From NCBI GenBank assembly GCA_002727315.1, contig PBWR01000001.1, forward strand, positions 1 through 48,043: DNA of 48,043 nt, given 5' to 3'. The stretch's first letter is position 1. Each line of letters opens with the position of its first letter. The notes beneath the pieces were generated by a model. The model did no database searches. It was not told where the DNA came from and worked only from the letters and a program-made list of their open reading frames with translations. Shown in pieces: positions 15,889 through 25,145 of this stretch. The position numbers and the translations under genes were made by a program. Origin of the DNA: Alphaproteobacteria bacterium. GTDB lineage: Bacteria; Pseudomonadota; Alphaproteobacteria; UBA6615.

Positions 15889-17655
15889 CTATGCCGACCG
15901 CAGCTCATTGGTACGTGCCGCATCGATCGACAAATCGTCCGATATCGCCACACCGTAGATTTCTTCTGCCCGCTGGCGGCTCACAATACCTTCGCGCACA
16001 TCATGCAACACCTGTTCGGGTTCGCGCGTCCGCGGATCGCCGTAGCCGCCGCCGCCCTGGGCAATCGAGACCAGGGTCTCGCCATCCTCGATCCAGACGA
16101 TCGAGCACTGGTCGAGCGTCTCACGTTCCTTGTTGCGGGTGGTCTTGAACTGGTTCGACCGAGCCGCGGGCAGGCCCGCCCGCGCGCCCTGGGGGACATG
16201 GATATTGCCGTCATGCACGAACCCGGCCTCCATGCGGCAATCGACGGGACCGTATTCGACCTCAATCGCCGGCGCACCGCGGTGACGGCCGGCGCCCTCG
16301 CTGTCGGGGATCAAGCGGCGCGTGTGCACGTGGATCGGGGTGTAGACCTCGTCCAGCTCGACAGAATCGATGAAGCACATGCCGCCATTGCCCACATGCA
16401 ACATGGTCAGCCAGGCATCCTGATGCGGTGCACCGGCCCCCGCCGTGTGCCCCAGGAACAGCTGGTTCACATAGGGCTTTTCGTTGCGCGGATCGATGCC
16501 CGACACCACGGCCGTGGACGGTGCGCAGAAGCAACCTACCTCACCCATGCCGAATCCGTCGCCCATCTCGGCCATCGCGCGCTGGGTGGCCGACACGATG
16601 CGGTCCGCCAGGTTCGTGGTCGAGGCCGAACAGCTGATCGGGTGCTGCGGAATACCGACAACGCCCGCATCCTTGAGCTTCAGCTCGATACGCCGCAACG
16701 AACCTTCGTTCTTTGGCACTGTGTGATCGATGGAGTTGAACACGCCGATATAGGCCGCCGTCCGGGTACAGGATTCGGACACGTTCAGCCCGCAATTCAT
16801 TTGATCGGCATTGTCCATCAGATCGACCTCGATCCGTCCCGCTTCGGGGTTTACCGTGACCTTGGAGGTGACCGTGATTCCCTCATCCGGCGTCCCCGGG
16901 ATGGCATCATGGGTCGACTGAGCCGAGGCGGTTCCCTTCGGGACCTCGGCAATGGCATCGGACATGCGCTTTTCGGAATAGTCGAACCATTGGTCGGTGA
17001 AGGTGTGCAGCGTGTCCCAGCCCACCTCTTCACCGAGCGCGAGCAGCTCACGTTCGCCAATCAGAGCCGAACCCAGCATCGCCAGAAAATCGCCGTGCCA
17101 CTGCTCGGGCACCCGGATACGCAACTGACACATGCGGATGATGTCGTCGACCGTCTCGTAATCCTTCAGCACCTGGACGGCGGGAAAGATCAGTGCGCCT
17201 TCCTCGTAAACGTCGCGCGCCGTGCCGTGATAGGTGGTCGGAATCGAGTTGCCGATATCGGCCTGGTGGGCCTTCGCCAGAACCGTGAAATGATGGGTTC
17301 CCGCATCGTCGATCACGGGCATGATGATGGTGTGATCCGCGGGATGAGAACAGCCGTGATAGGGCGAGTTGTGCAGGAACGCGTCGCCCTTCTTAAGTTC
17401 CGGATGGAATTCCATCATCGAGCGGGCCATGATGTCCGGGCCCGACAGTACGTGGATCGGCAGGCTCTCGGCAACGGCAAGGAGCTCGCAGTCCGCCGTC
17501 AGGATACAACAGGAGAAATCCTTTGCCCGGTTCAGGACGCCGGACCGGCCGGTTCGCAGCAGCGTGTTCCCCATCTTCGAGGATATTCCCTCGAAGCGGT
17601 TCGCCAGGATAGCCAGTTGGGCGCCGTCCAGTTGTTTTTGGGGTTTCCCGTTCAT
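15889..17655 (-). CDS. hyuB: Hydantoinase/oxoprolinase B subunit (HyuB)
   Basis: A 588-residue hydantoinase-B family protein. It forms the second subunit of ATP-dependent N-methylhydantoinase, 5-oxoprolinase or acetone/acetophenone-carboxylase type complexes. Recognisable regions are FSCCILTADCELLAVAESLP near 47-66, HNSPYHGCSHPADHTIIMPV near 94-113, the central GGMCF...HVHTRRLIPDSEG block and the Gly-rich C-terminal AQGGGGYGDPRTREP. It starts 11 bases after hyuA, so the two are translated together. The exact substrate (hydantoin, oxoproline, or a carboxylated ketone) cannot be read from the sequence. The length is normal. Confidence 0.9.
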   Translation of the reverse strand: MNGKPQKQLDGAQLAILANRFEGISSKMGNTLLRTGRSGVLNRAKDFSCCILTADCELLAVAESLPIHVLSGPDIMARSMMEFHPELKKGDAFLHNSPYHGCSHPADHTIIMPVIDDAGTHHFTVLAKAHQADIGNSIPTTYHGTARDVYEEGALIFPAVQVLKDYETVDDIIRMCQLRIRVPEQWHGDFLAMLGSALIGERELLALGEEVGWDTLHTFTDQWFDYSEKRMSDAIAEVPKGTASAQSTHDAIPGTPDEGITVTSKVTVNPEAGRIEVDLMDNADQMNCGLNVSESCTRTAAYIGVFNSIDHTVPKNEGSLRRIELKLKDAGVVGIPQHPISCSASTTNLADRIVSATQRAMAEMGDGFGMGEVGCFCAPSTAVVSGIDPRNEKPYVNQLFLGHTAGAGAPHQDAWLTMLHVGNGGMCFIDSVELDEVYTPIHVHTRRLIPDSEGAGRHRGAPAIEVEYGPVDCRMEAGFVHDGNIHVPQGARAGLPAARSNQFKTTRNKERETLDQCSIVWIEDGETLVSIAQGGGGYGDPRTREPEQVLHDVREGIVSRQRAEEIYGVAISDDLSIDAARTNELRSA

Positions 17656-17666
17656 GATTCTGTTCC

Positions 17667-19727
17667 CTATGGCCGCATCACCAAACTGCCCGAGGCCGAG
17701 CGCTTGAAGCGGGTGGCAGCATCGGCCACCACGGTCGTGAACGGCGATTCAATAATCGCCGGGCCGAAATGCTCTTCACCGGTCATCATCTTTTCGAAAT
17801 CATACACCGCGGCATCAACCTCGCCCGCATTGGCGAAATAGACCTTGCGGGTGCCGCTGACGTCGTGCCCCTCGCCGGCGCTCAACCGTCCCGGCCCGCC
17901 ATCGCGCAGGTGGCACCGTGCCGTCGCCGTCCAGCCGACATACTCGATGACCGAACCGGGATCGCGGATCGCGAAGATACGTTCATGCATAGCGTGGAAG
18001 GCCCCTGCCAGCGTGTCGAGCTGATCTTCACTCTCGACCCTGTCCATCGGCAGAGGCACCTCGATTTCCCAGACTTGCGAGGCATAGCGGGCTTCGACCG
18101 CATACTCGATCTTGCTGGACATGGCCGCGGCGCCCGGCCCGTCGATGAACTCCTGGCACTCGGCGCGCAGCGCCTCGAGGACACCGTTCACCCCGTCCCG
18201 GTCGAACTCGTCGGAGGTCGTGAAAAACGTCGCGCGATATTCATTGGTGAGATCGGACATCAGCGCCCCCGACGCGCTGAGACCCGCACCCGTCTCGGGA
18301 ATGATCAGCGTCGGGCACCCGAGTCGGCGCGCTATAAACACCGAATTGAGTCCGGCAGCCCCGCCGCCCCCGATCAGGACCGATTCCGCCGGGTCGATCC
18401 CCTGGTCGACGGTGATGTCGGAGATGGCCTGCACCATGTTCTCTGTCGCCACACTGACGATTGCCGCGGCCGCGTCGGCGACCGGCAATCCCAGTGGGTC
18501 TGCGACATATTCCTTGATCGCAGCCACCGATGCAGCCTCGTCGAGTTTCATGGACCCGCCCAGGAAATAGCTGGGATCGAGATAACCGAGTGCAACGCAG
18601 GCATCCGTTACTGTGGGCTCCGTCCCACCCGCGCCATAGCAAACCGGCCCCGGCACGGCCCCGGCGCTTTGCGGCCCCACATGCAGAAGGCCGCCAGCAT
18701 CCACCCAGGCGATGGAACCACCACCGGCACCGACGCTCTTGATATCGATCGACGGGAACCCTGTCATGTGGCCGCGGAAAGGCTGGCCAATCCAGGTTTC
18801 CTTGGTCAGCGGAATGCGCCCGTCGCGAACCAGGCTGACATCGTAGGTGGTACCACCGGTATCGGCGATAATGACGTTTGGTGCCTCGGAATCGAGCTCT
18901 GCATAGGTTCGCCCGGCAATCGGTGCCATCGACGGACCGGAATTGATCGCGTGGATCGGCTTCTGTGCCAGGTCATGGGCATCGAGCATGCCGCCCTGCG
19001 ACGTCAGCACGAGCGTCCGTCCCGAGAATCCCGCCCCGGTCAGCCGTTCCGTCAGACCGCCGAGATATCGGCCCATCAGCGGCTTGAGCGACGCATCGAT
19101 CGCGGTGGACGATGCCCGACGATATTCGCGCAGCGCCGGATTGAGGCGATGGGACAGCGTGTAGGGGACACCGGGCAGATGCTCTTCAAGCAGGTCCGCG
19201 ATCCGCAATTCATGGGCCGGGTTGTAGATCGACCATAACAGGCACACCGCGACGGCCTCAATATTGGCGGCTTTCAGTCTCTCCATGATCTCAAGGGCAC
19301 CCGCCTCGTCGAGAGGCGTGTGGACGTCACCGGCGCTGTTGACGCGCTCGGGCACCTCAAATGTCAGTGCGCGTGGGATATAGGGCTCGGGATAGGCCGC
19401 GACGAAGTTGAAAGGCTCGATTCGCCCGCCTTCGCGCAACACCAGGATATCCGGGTGGCCGGCCGTGGTCAGGAATGCCGTTCGGGCAGTATTGCCAGTG
19501 ATGATCGCGTTGATCGCATGGGTCGTCCCGTGGATGAGCATCTCACCCTGGCCCAGCATTTCCGACAACGAGATAGTCCGGTCTTCAGCGGCAAGGCTGA
19601 GCGCATCTAGCACGCCCTTTACGGGGTCATCTGGCGTCGTGGACGCCTTGTACATGGTCAAAGCGCACTGATCGTCTTCCACGATCAGGTCGGTGAACGT
19701 TCCGCCGGTGTCACAGGCAAAGCGCAT
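17667..19727 (-). CDS. hyuA: Hydantoinase/oxoprolinase A subunit (HyuA)
   Basis: A 686-residue hydantoinase-A family protein with an actin-like ATPase fold. FACDTGGTFTDLIVEDD at the N-terminus is the phosphate-binding loop, and a second phosphate loop IADTGGTTYDVSLV occurs near residue 289. GGAGGGSIAWVDAGG and GGGGAAGLNS in the middle are also typical. It phosphorylates the substrate carbonyl before ring opening by the HyuB partner. It is the first gene of a four-gene minus-strand operon, and a decayed AsnC/Lrp regulator gene lies divergently upstream. N-methylhydantoinase, 5-oxoprolinase and acetophenone carboxylase remain equally possible. Confidence 0.9.
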   Translation of the reverse strand: MRFACDTGGTFTDLIVEDDQCALTMYKASTTPDDPVKGVLDALSLAAEDRTISLSEMLGQGEMLIHGTTHAINAIITGNTARTAFLTTAGHPDILVLREGGRIEPFNFVAAYPEPYIPRALTFEVPERVNSAGDVHTPLDEAGALEIMERLKAANIEAVAVCLLWSIYNPAHELRIADLLEEHLPGVPYTLSHRLNPALREYRRASSTAIDASLKPLMGRYLGGLTERLTGAGFSGRTLVLTSQGGMLDAHDLAQKPIHAINSGPSMAPIAGRTYAELDSEAPNVIIADTGGTTYDVSLVRDGRIPLTKETWIGQPFRGHMTGFPSIDIKSVGAGGGSIAWVDAGGLLHVGPQSAGAVPGPVCYGAGGTEPTVTDACVALGYLDPSYFLGGSMKLDEAASVAAIKEYVADPLGLPVADAAAAIVSVATENMVQAISDITVDQGIDPAESVLIGGGGAAGLNSVFIARRLGCPTLIIPETGAGLSASGALMSDLTNEYRATFFTTSDEFDRDGVNGVLEALRAECQEFIDGPGAAAMSSKIEYAVEARYASQVWEIEVPLPMDRVESEDQLDTLAGAFHAMHERIFAIRDPGSVIEYVGWTATARCHLRDGGPGRLSAGEGHDVSGTRKVYFANAGEVDAAVYDFEKMMTGEEHFGPAIIESPFTTVVADAATRFKRSASGSLVMRP

Positions 19728-19857
19728 GCGTCATTCCCCTCATCTTCCCGTGCCCGGATTTTGCAGCCACCGGGCTTCGGTAGGCTGTGATTTTGAAGAA
19801 CCCGATGCCCAACAACAAGACTCAGGCCGCCAATGTGTTTTCCGGCCGAACATTCGG

Positions 19858-19998
19858 TCAGGCCGCTACGACTAACTGATGCGCGTGTCCATGCGTGATA
19901 TGGCGGATTACGAAACCTTCCACAAAGAACAGCTATCCCACCTGTCCGGTGTGGCCAGGGTCGAAACCAGTTTTGCCATCCGTGATATTTACGCCTAA
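19858..19998 (+). pseudogene. Remnant of an Lrp/AsnC-family transcription regulator
   Basis: From 19879 a short frame encodes MRVSMRDMADYETFHKEQLS followed by HLSGVARVETSFAIRDIYA. This is the C-terminal ligand-binding (RAM) domain of AsnC-type regulators. Just upstream in the same frame is S-G-R-Y-D-stop-L-M-R-V, where relatives read YDYLLRV, so a Tyr codon has become TAA (19873-19875). No helix-turn-helix sequence is recognisable further upstream. The gene is therefore a dead fragment, placed divergently to hyuA as a local regulator would be. The rest of 19728-20095 holds no other gene that I can see. Confidence 0.75.
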
Positions 19999-20095
19999 CC
20001 GGTAAAGCCCGAAACCTGTTGACCGTCCCATCCTGTCAAACGATGCTTCCCCTGCGGGTGCCGGTCGTAAGAACCCGGCTACACGGGGACGGATT

Positions 20096-21037
20096 ATGAC
20101 ACTACACCCCCAGGCACAGGCCATGCTCGATCTCCTGAATGCGGCTTCTACACCGCTGAAGGACCTGCCGCCGTCCGAGGCGCGCGCAGCATATGACCGG
20201 TTTATCGTGCCCCGGAATTTCGACCCCGCCGAGATCGGCAAGGTGGAAGACCGCCAAATTACGGGTGCGGAGGGCGATATTCGCGCCCGCATCTACTGGC
20301 CCGACACGGACGCCACCGATCTTCCGATCTTCGTGTTTATCCATGGCGGCGGCTTCGTCATCGGCAGCATCGAGAGCCGGGACCCGCAGTGCCGGCTGAT
20401 CTGCCGGGACACACCATGCATCGTGGTCTCGCTCGACTACCGGCTGGCACCCGAACACCCCTATCCGGCCGCGCCCGAGGATTGCTGGGCCGCACTGCAA
20501 TGGCTTGCGGATAACGCGGCGGCGCTCGGCGGGGACCCCTCGCGGATTGCTGTCGGCGGCGAAAGCGCCGGCGGCAACCTGGCGGCAGGCCTCGCCCTGC
20601 GAGCCCGCGACGCAGGTGGTCCGGCGCTGTGCGCCCAGATACTGATCTACCCGGTCACGGACATGTTCTTCGAACAGGACCTTCCGTCCTACGCATATCT
20701 GGACGAGGACTATTTCCTGACCCGCGAGCAAATGCATTGGTACTACTCCTGCTATGCACCAGGGCGAACCGAGACCGACGAAATCCTGCTGTCGCCGAGC
20801 AAAGCCGGCAATTTCGCGAACCTGCCGTTTGCCCAGATCGTCACCGCCGAGTTCGACCCGCTTCGCGATGATGGGAAACATTACGGCGAGATGCTCGCCG
20901 ACGCTGGCGTGACGGTCGAGTACACCTGCATGAACGGCATGATTCACGGATACTGGCATTACGGTAAGCTAATCGACGCCTCGGGCGAGGCGCTGCAGCT
21001 ATCGATCGACGCGTTGCAACGCGCCTTCAAGTCCTAG
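20096..21037 (+). CDS. Alpha/beta hydrolase, hormone-sensitive-lipase type esterase
   Basis: A 313-residue esterase of the HSL (acetyl esterase) family. The oxyanion motif HGGG is in FIHGGGFVIGS near residue 84, and the nucleophile motif is GGESAGGN with Ser near 162. The catalytic Asp in EFDPLRDD near 258 and His in MIHGYWH near 286 complete the triad. Such enzymes cleave short-chain esters. It is the first of three plus-strand genes (esterase, MhpD-like hydratase, alcohol dehydrogenase) with gaps of 14 and 19 bases, which suggests a short degradation pathway for an ester. Confidence 0.9.
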   Translation: MTLHPQAQAMLDLLNAASTPLKDLPPSEARAAYDRFIVPRNFDPAEIGKVEDRQITGAEGDIRARIYWPDTDATDLPIFVFIHGGGFVIGSIESRDPQCRLICRDTPCIVVSLDYRLAPEHPYPAAPEDCWAALQWLADNAAALGGDPSRIAVGGESAGGNLAAGLALRARDAGGPALCAQILIYPVTDMFFEQDLPSYAYLDEDYFLTREQMHWYYSCYAPGRTETDEILLSPSKAGNFANLPFAQIVTAEFDPLRDDGKHYGEMLADAGVTVEYTCMNGMIHGYWHYGKLIDASGEALQLSIDALQRAFKS

Positions 21038-21051
21038 AAACGGGGGAACTC

Positions 21052-21846
21052 ATGGAAGTCGACGCGGTCAACCAGGCAGCCACGGTGATTGCCGAAAACC
21101 GTCTCAACCGGTCCAAACTCGATTTACTCCCTGCGAGCATCCGGCCGACCGACCTGCACGACGCCTACGCGGTCCAGGAACGACACAATGTCATCCTCGG
21201 TGAGCGGGGCTTAGGTGAGCTGGTGGGCTACAAAATCGGGTGCACCACGCCGGTGATGCAGGAGTACATGAACATTCACGAGCCTGCCTTCGGCGAGGTA
21301 TTCGCACCTACCGTGCACCATAACCATGCGGACCTGACCTTTTCAGATTACGTGAACCCCGGGATCGAGGCCGAGATCGCCGTCCGCCTCGGATCGGACC
21401 TCCCGGCGAGCGGGGCACCCTATGACCGGCAGTCGGTCCGCGACGCGGTCGAGGCGGTCATGATCTCGTTCGAACTCGTCGATGCCCGCTACCGCGACTA
21501 TCGGGAACTTGATACCCCGACCATGGCGGCCGACAACTTCTTCAATGCCGCGGTGATCCTCGGCAACCCTGTCACGGACTGGCAGGATATCGACCTTGCG
21601 GCAGCCGAGGGCACGATCCATCTCAACGGTGAACTGCTCGGCACAGGGCTGGGATCCCTGATCATGGGGCACCCACTGGAAGCGCTAGCGTGGCTGGCCA
21701 TTCGCCTTGCAGAACGAAACCGGTACCTGAAGGCCGGAGAGTTCGTAACACTGGGTTCCGTCATTGCCACCTACTGGGTCTCACAGGGTGACCGGATCGA
21801 CCATTCGATCCCGGGCCTAGGCTCGGTTTCGGTATCATTCACGTAA
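21052..21846 (+). CDS. 2-keto-4-pentenoate hydratase (MhpD/FAH-fold) family protein
   Basis: A 264-residue protein of the 2-oxopent-4-enoate hydratase/decarboxylase group (MhpD, XylJ, DmpH). The metal-binding E-x-E occurs in GIEAEIAVRL near residues 105-107, with LVGYKIGCTTPVMQ near 60 and FELVDARYRDYRE near 143. MhpD hydrates 2-hydroxypenta-2,4-dienoate, and DmpH-like relatives decarboxylate 4-oxalocrotonate. The esterase upstream and alcohol dehydrogenase downstream point to a catabolic operon, but the neighbouring aldolase (MhpE) is absent. Confidence 0.85.
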   Translation: MEVDAVNQAATVIAENRLNRSKLDLLPASIRPTDLHDAYAVQERHNVILGERGLGELVGYKIGCTTPVMQEYMNIHEPAFGEVFAPTVHHNHADLTFSDYVNPGIEAEIAVRLGSDLPASGAPYDRQSVRDAVEAVMISFELVDARYRDYRELDTPTMAADNFFNAAVILGNPVTDWQDIDLAAAEGTIHLNGELLGTGLGSLIMGHPLEALAWLAIRLAERNRYLKAGEFVTLGSVIATYWVSQGDRIDHSIPGLGSVSVSFT

Positions 21847-21865
21847 CACCACGGAGAATTCTGCC

Positions 21866-22930
21866 ATGAAAAGCTATCAACTGGTCGCGGCGAACGCGCC
21901 GCTCGAACTAGTCGAAACCGACAATCCGGAGCCCCAGGGCAGCGAGGTTCTGTTGAAGGTCACGGCCTGCGGCGTCTGCCACTCAGACCTACATTTCTGG
22001 CACGGCTATTACGATCTCGGCGATGGCACCAAGATGACACTTGAGGAGCGGGGCATTGATCTGCCGTTCACCATGGGCCACGAGCCCGTGGGCGAAGTCG
22101 TGGCCATCGGTCCTGAAGTAACCGACGATATCGAGATCGGCAAGACCTACATGGTCTTTCCCTGGTGTGGATGCAGCAATTGTGCGCGTTGCGAGGAAGG
22201 CCGCGAGAACGACTGCAATGCGGTAGCACCGCTGGGTGTGCGCCGTCCCGGTGGTTATGCGGACCACATCATCTCACCCCATTCGCGCTACCTGGTCGAT
22301 ATCGAAGGTGTAGACCCCCACTACGCTTGCACGCTCGGCTGCGCAGGCATTACCTCTTACAGCGCGATCCGCAAGGCCAAGGACATCTCCCCGGACGACA
22401 AGCTCGTCATCATCGGTGCCGGGGGTGTCGGCTTGACCGGCGTCGGCATCGCCCGCGAATACATCGCCAACGAAAAGATTGTCATCGATGTGGACGAGGA
22501 AAAACTGGCCGCCGCACGCGAGGCGGGCGCTGATCATACGATCAACCCCATGCGCGACGACGCCCGGGCCGAGATCGCCCGGCTAACAACCGCTGGGGCC
22601 GGCGCGGTCGTTGATTTCGTAGCCAACACCGAGACCGCCAGCCTGGGTATCGACGTGCTCCGCCGGGGCGGCAGCTACATTGCCGTCGGATTGTATGGTG
22701 GCCGCATCGATATCCCCACACTATCTTTGCCAACCCGCGATATCGCGCTGCGTGGGTCCTATGTGGGCACCCTCAGCGAGATGCACGAACTGATGGATCT
22801 GGTGAAGGCCGGGAAAGTAGAGCCGATCCCCGTTGCCTCGCGTCCGATGTCCCAGGTGACGGAGACGCTCAAGGACCTCGAGGAAGGCCGTATCATCGGT
22901 CGCGTTGTAGTGGTCCCGGAAGGCGCCTGA
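21866..22930 (+). CDS. Zinc-dependent alcohol dehydrogenase
   Basis: A 354-residue medium-chain dehydrogenase. The catalytic zinc region is CGVCHSD near residue 32, with GHEPVGEVVAIG near 72. The structural zinc site, four cysteines in CGCSNCARCEEGRENDC near 96-112, is complete. The Rossmann loop is GAGGVG near 188, and the following acidic strand end (VIDVDEEK) favours NAD. A likely role is oxidation of an alcohol made by the esterase/hydratase genes just upstream. The start is ATG 21866 with GGAG 11 bases upstream. The long SD-like loop at 43-60 (GYYDLGDGTKMTLEERGID) is unusual for short-chain ADHs but common in aryl/allyl dehydrogenases. Confidence 0.9.
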   Translation: MKSYQLVAANAPLELVETDNPEPQGSEVLLKVTACGVCHSDLHFWHGYYDLGDGTKMTLEERGIDLPFTMGHEPVGEVVAIGPEVTDDIEIGKTYMVFPWCGCSNCARCEEGRENDCNAVAPLGVRRPGGYADHIISPHSRYLVDIEGVDPHYACTLGCAGITSYSAIRKAKDISPDDKLVIIGAGGVGLTGVGIAREYIANEKIVIDVDEEKLAAAREAGADHTINPMRDDARAEIARLTTAGAGAVVDFVANTETASLGIDVLRRGGSYIAVGLYGGRIDIPTLSLPTRDIALRGSYVGTLSEMHELMDLVKAGKVEPIPVASRPMSQVTETLKDLEEGRIIGRVVVVPEGA

Positions 22931-22937
22931 CGACGTC

Positions 22938-23924
22938 TCAGATCATTCCGGCAACGGTACGGGCCAGCGCCGGCACGCGGGCCTCCGCCTCCTCGAGTTC
23001 CCGGGCCGGATAGGCGCCGGCGCGCCCACGCTCGCCCTGCTGCATCGCGATCAGGGCCCAGCGGACATGGGCAAAGACCTCCCAGAACCGGATATGTTCC
23101 GGCCCGGGCAATCGCCCGCCCGCATCCTGATAGGCGCGATAGAAGTCACCACGGGCACCGAGACCGCCCGCCTCTCTGTCCTGCGCGTCACCACGCCAGC
23201 ACGCGGCGCAAAACCAGCCGATATCTTCGGCCGGATCACCCCAGTTCGCGAACTCCCAGTCCAGCACCGCCACCAGACGCCCGTCTTCGACGAGGAAATT
23301 GCCCGTGCGGAAATCGCGGTGGACAAGAGTGACGGCGCCGCGCGAGGGAAAATTCGCCCGCAGCCAGTCGAGACCCGCTGCGATTCCATCGGGAACGCGC
23401 GCAAGTACGCAGGCCCACTCGTCGAGCGTCTCCACCCGTCGCAACGGCGAAGCCGGTGCTGTTTCCGGCGTCGCGCCAACAGTGTGAATCCTCGCCAGCG
23501 CCGACGCCAGGTCTGTCAACAACGCCCCATTGTCCCCTCCCGCGATCAACCGGTTACGGGCCGAATCCCCCCGGCAGAACTCGGAAACAATGAAAGCAGG
23601 TCTCAGATCACCATCGGACAACCAAAGGGGCTGGGGCACCGGAACACCGGCGCGCCAGGCACGCTGTAAATTGTCGAACTCTTCGGCCTTGGGCCGGCTT
23701 TCGGGAAGCGGAAGTTCGGGACCCGAACGCAAGACCAGCAGTACCGTCTGGTCATCAATGCGAAGATCAAGACGCCAGTTGTTCTGAATCGCCCCGCCGG
23801 GAAGCAGCGACACCCGATCCAAACGGACATCGGATACGCCGAAGCGTGCACGCAGCCAATCGATCAGCGCGTCCTGCGCGATCGGGAAATCCGGCAGACC
23901 GGACGCGTGCACGCCGTCCAGCAC
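22938..23924 (-). CDS. APH-family phosphotransferase associated with acyl-CoA dehydrogenase
   Basis: A 328-residue kinase-fold protein. The catalytic loop HRDFRTGN near residue 199 and the metal motif LDWEFANWGDP near 216-226 are intact. It belongs to the aminoglycoside-phosphotransferase-like group often fused or linked to acyl-CoA dehydrogenases (ACAD10/11 style), where the kinase phosphorylates 4-hydroxyacyl-CoAs before elimination. I chose the GTG at 23924, which overlaps the ACAD stop by one base (TAGTG); the open frame continues upstream but encodes only ACAD antiframe sequence. Antibiotic resistance is unlikely given this context. Confidence 0.82.
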   Translation of the reverse strand: MLDGVHASGLPDFPIAQDALIDWLRARFGVSDVRLDRVSLLPGGAIQNNWRLDLRIDDQTVLLVLRSGPELPLPESRPKAEEFDNLQRAWRAGVPVPQPLWLSDGDLRPAFIVSEFCRGDSARNRLIAGGDNGALLTDLASALARIHTVGATPETAPASPLRRVETLDEWACVLARVPDGIAAGLDWLRANFPSRGAVTLVHRDFRTGNFLVEDGRLVAVLDWEFANWGDPAEDIGWFCAACWRGDAQDREAGGLGARGDFYRAYQDAGGRLPGPEHIRFWEVFAHVRWALIAMQQGERGRAGAYPARELEEAEARVPALARTVAGMI

Positions 23925-25123
23925 TATTCCCAGCTCCAGAAGCCCATGCCGTCGGCCAGCAGGTTTCGTGCGATGACCATCTTGTGAACTTCCGAAGCGC
24001 CGTCGACCAGCTTGGCCTGGGGCGCATAGCGATACATCCACTCCAGCGGCAGATCCTTGGAGTATCCACGCGCACCGTTCAGCTGGATCGCCGTCGCGAT
24101 GGTCTTGTGCAGGATTTCCGAGACCCAGATCTTGGCCATCGAGACTTCCTTGCGCGCCTGATCGCCCGTGTCGAGCTTGGCCGCAGCCCGCATGGTCATC
24201 AGCCGGCCGATCTCGATATCCATCGCCGCGTCGGCGAGCATCCATTGCACACCTTCATGATCTGCCAGGGTCAAGCCGAAATTCTCGCGGGTCCGGACAT
24301 AGTCGAGGCATTCCTCGATCGCGCGCTTGGACATGCCTAGCCAGCGCATGCAATGGGTCAGGCGTGCCGTGCCGAGACGAATCTGGACGGACTTCATGCC
24401 CTCGCCCACCTCCATCAGCCGGTTCTCATCCTCGATCTCCAGCCCATCGAACTCGACCTCGCAATGGCCGCCATGTTCCTCCGGCCCCATGATCGGAATC
24501 CGGCGCAGGATCCGCCAGCCCGGCTGCCCCTTGTGAAACAGGAAGGTGGTTAGCGCGCCGCGTTTGTCATCGGACGTGCGAGCAAGAAGGATGAAGTGCT
24601 CGGCACCCTCCGCGCCCGTGATAAACCATTTGCGCCCGCTGACGACCCACTTGTCGTTACCCTTGCGCTCAGCGCGGGTCAGCATCATCGTCGGATCCGA
24701 ACCCGACCCGGGCGCCGGCTCTGTCATCACGATGGACGAGCGCACTGTCCCGTCGATGATCGGCTGCAGCCAGCGATCCTTCTGATCTTCCCGTGCCACC
24801 CGATCGAGCAAGATCATGTTGCCGTCATCCGGTGCTGCACAGTTGAAAATGACCGGTCCAAACCGCGATCGGCCCGCGGCTTCGTAGAACACCGCCATAC
24901 CCACGGTGTTGAGGCCCAGGCCGCCCCGATCGACCGGCATCTGGGGCGCCCAGAGGCCAACCGCCCTGGCCTTTTCACGGGCCGCCTCAAGAACCGGCTC
25001 GGCAATGTTCTCGTGTTCATCGAAATTCGCCGGGTCCGCCTCCAGGGGCATGATTTCCCGGTCGACATGTTCGACCACTTTCTGTCGCAGCTCTTCGAGC
25101 TCCTTCGGCAGAGAAAAATCCAC
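23924..25123 (-). CDS. Acyl-CoA dehydrogenase
   Basis: A 399-residue FAD acyl-CoA dehydrogenase. MTEPAPGSGSDPTMM near 135 binds substrate and FAD, WFITGAEGAEHFILLART near 165-182 is typical, and ARGYSKDLPLEWMYRYA near 350 belongs to the C-terminal helical domain, close to ACAD10/11 and CaiA-like groups. I chose GTG 25123 because AAGGAGAG lies 5 bases upstream; a longer open frame exists but lacks such a site. It is the middle gene of SDR, ACAD and APH-kinase on the minus strand. The pair ACAD plus kinase suggests conversion of 4-hydroxy acids into beta-oxidation substrates, an inference from known ACAD10/11 biology. Confidence 0.9.
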   Translation of the reverse strand: MDFSLPKELEELRQKVVEHVDREIMPLEADPANFDEHENIAEPVLEAAREKARAVGLWAPQMPVDRGGLGLNTVGMAVFYEAAGRSRFGPVIFNCAAPDDGNMILLDRVAREDQKDRWLQPIIDGTVRSSIVMTEPAPGSGSDPTMMLTRAERKGNDKWVVSGRKWFITGAEGAEHFILLARTSDDKRGALTTFLFHKGQPGWRILRRIPIMGPEEHGGHCEVEFDGLEIEDENRLMEVGEGMKSVQIRLGTARLTHCMRWLGMSKRAIEECLDYVRTRENFGLTLADHEGVQWMLADAAMDIEIGRLMTMRAAAKLDTGDQARKEVSMAKIWVSEILHKTIATAIQLNGARGYSKDLPLEWMYRYAPQAKLVDGASEVHKMVIARNLLADGMGFWSWE

Positions 25124-25145
25124 GTCGTCTCTCCTTGGTCGTCGC

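Noticed and set aside
16003-17841. Very long plus-strand open frame opposite hyuB
   Set aside because: It lies antisense to a clear family protein, has no similarity that I recognise and is explained by the high GC third-position bias.
22938-23924. Aminoglycoside resistance gene
   Set aside because: The APH fold is shared, but coupling to an acyl-CoA dehydrogenase gene indicates a metabolic kinase.
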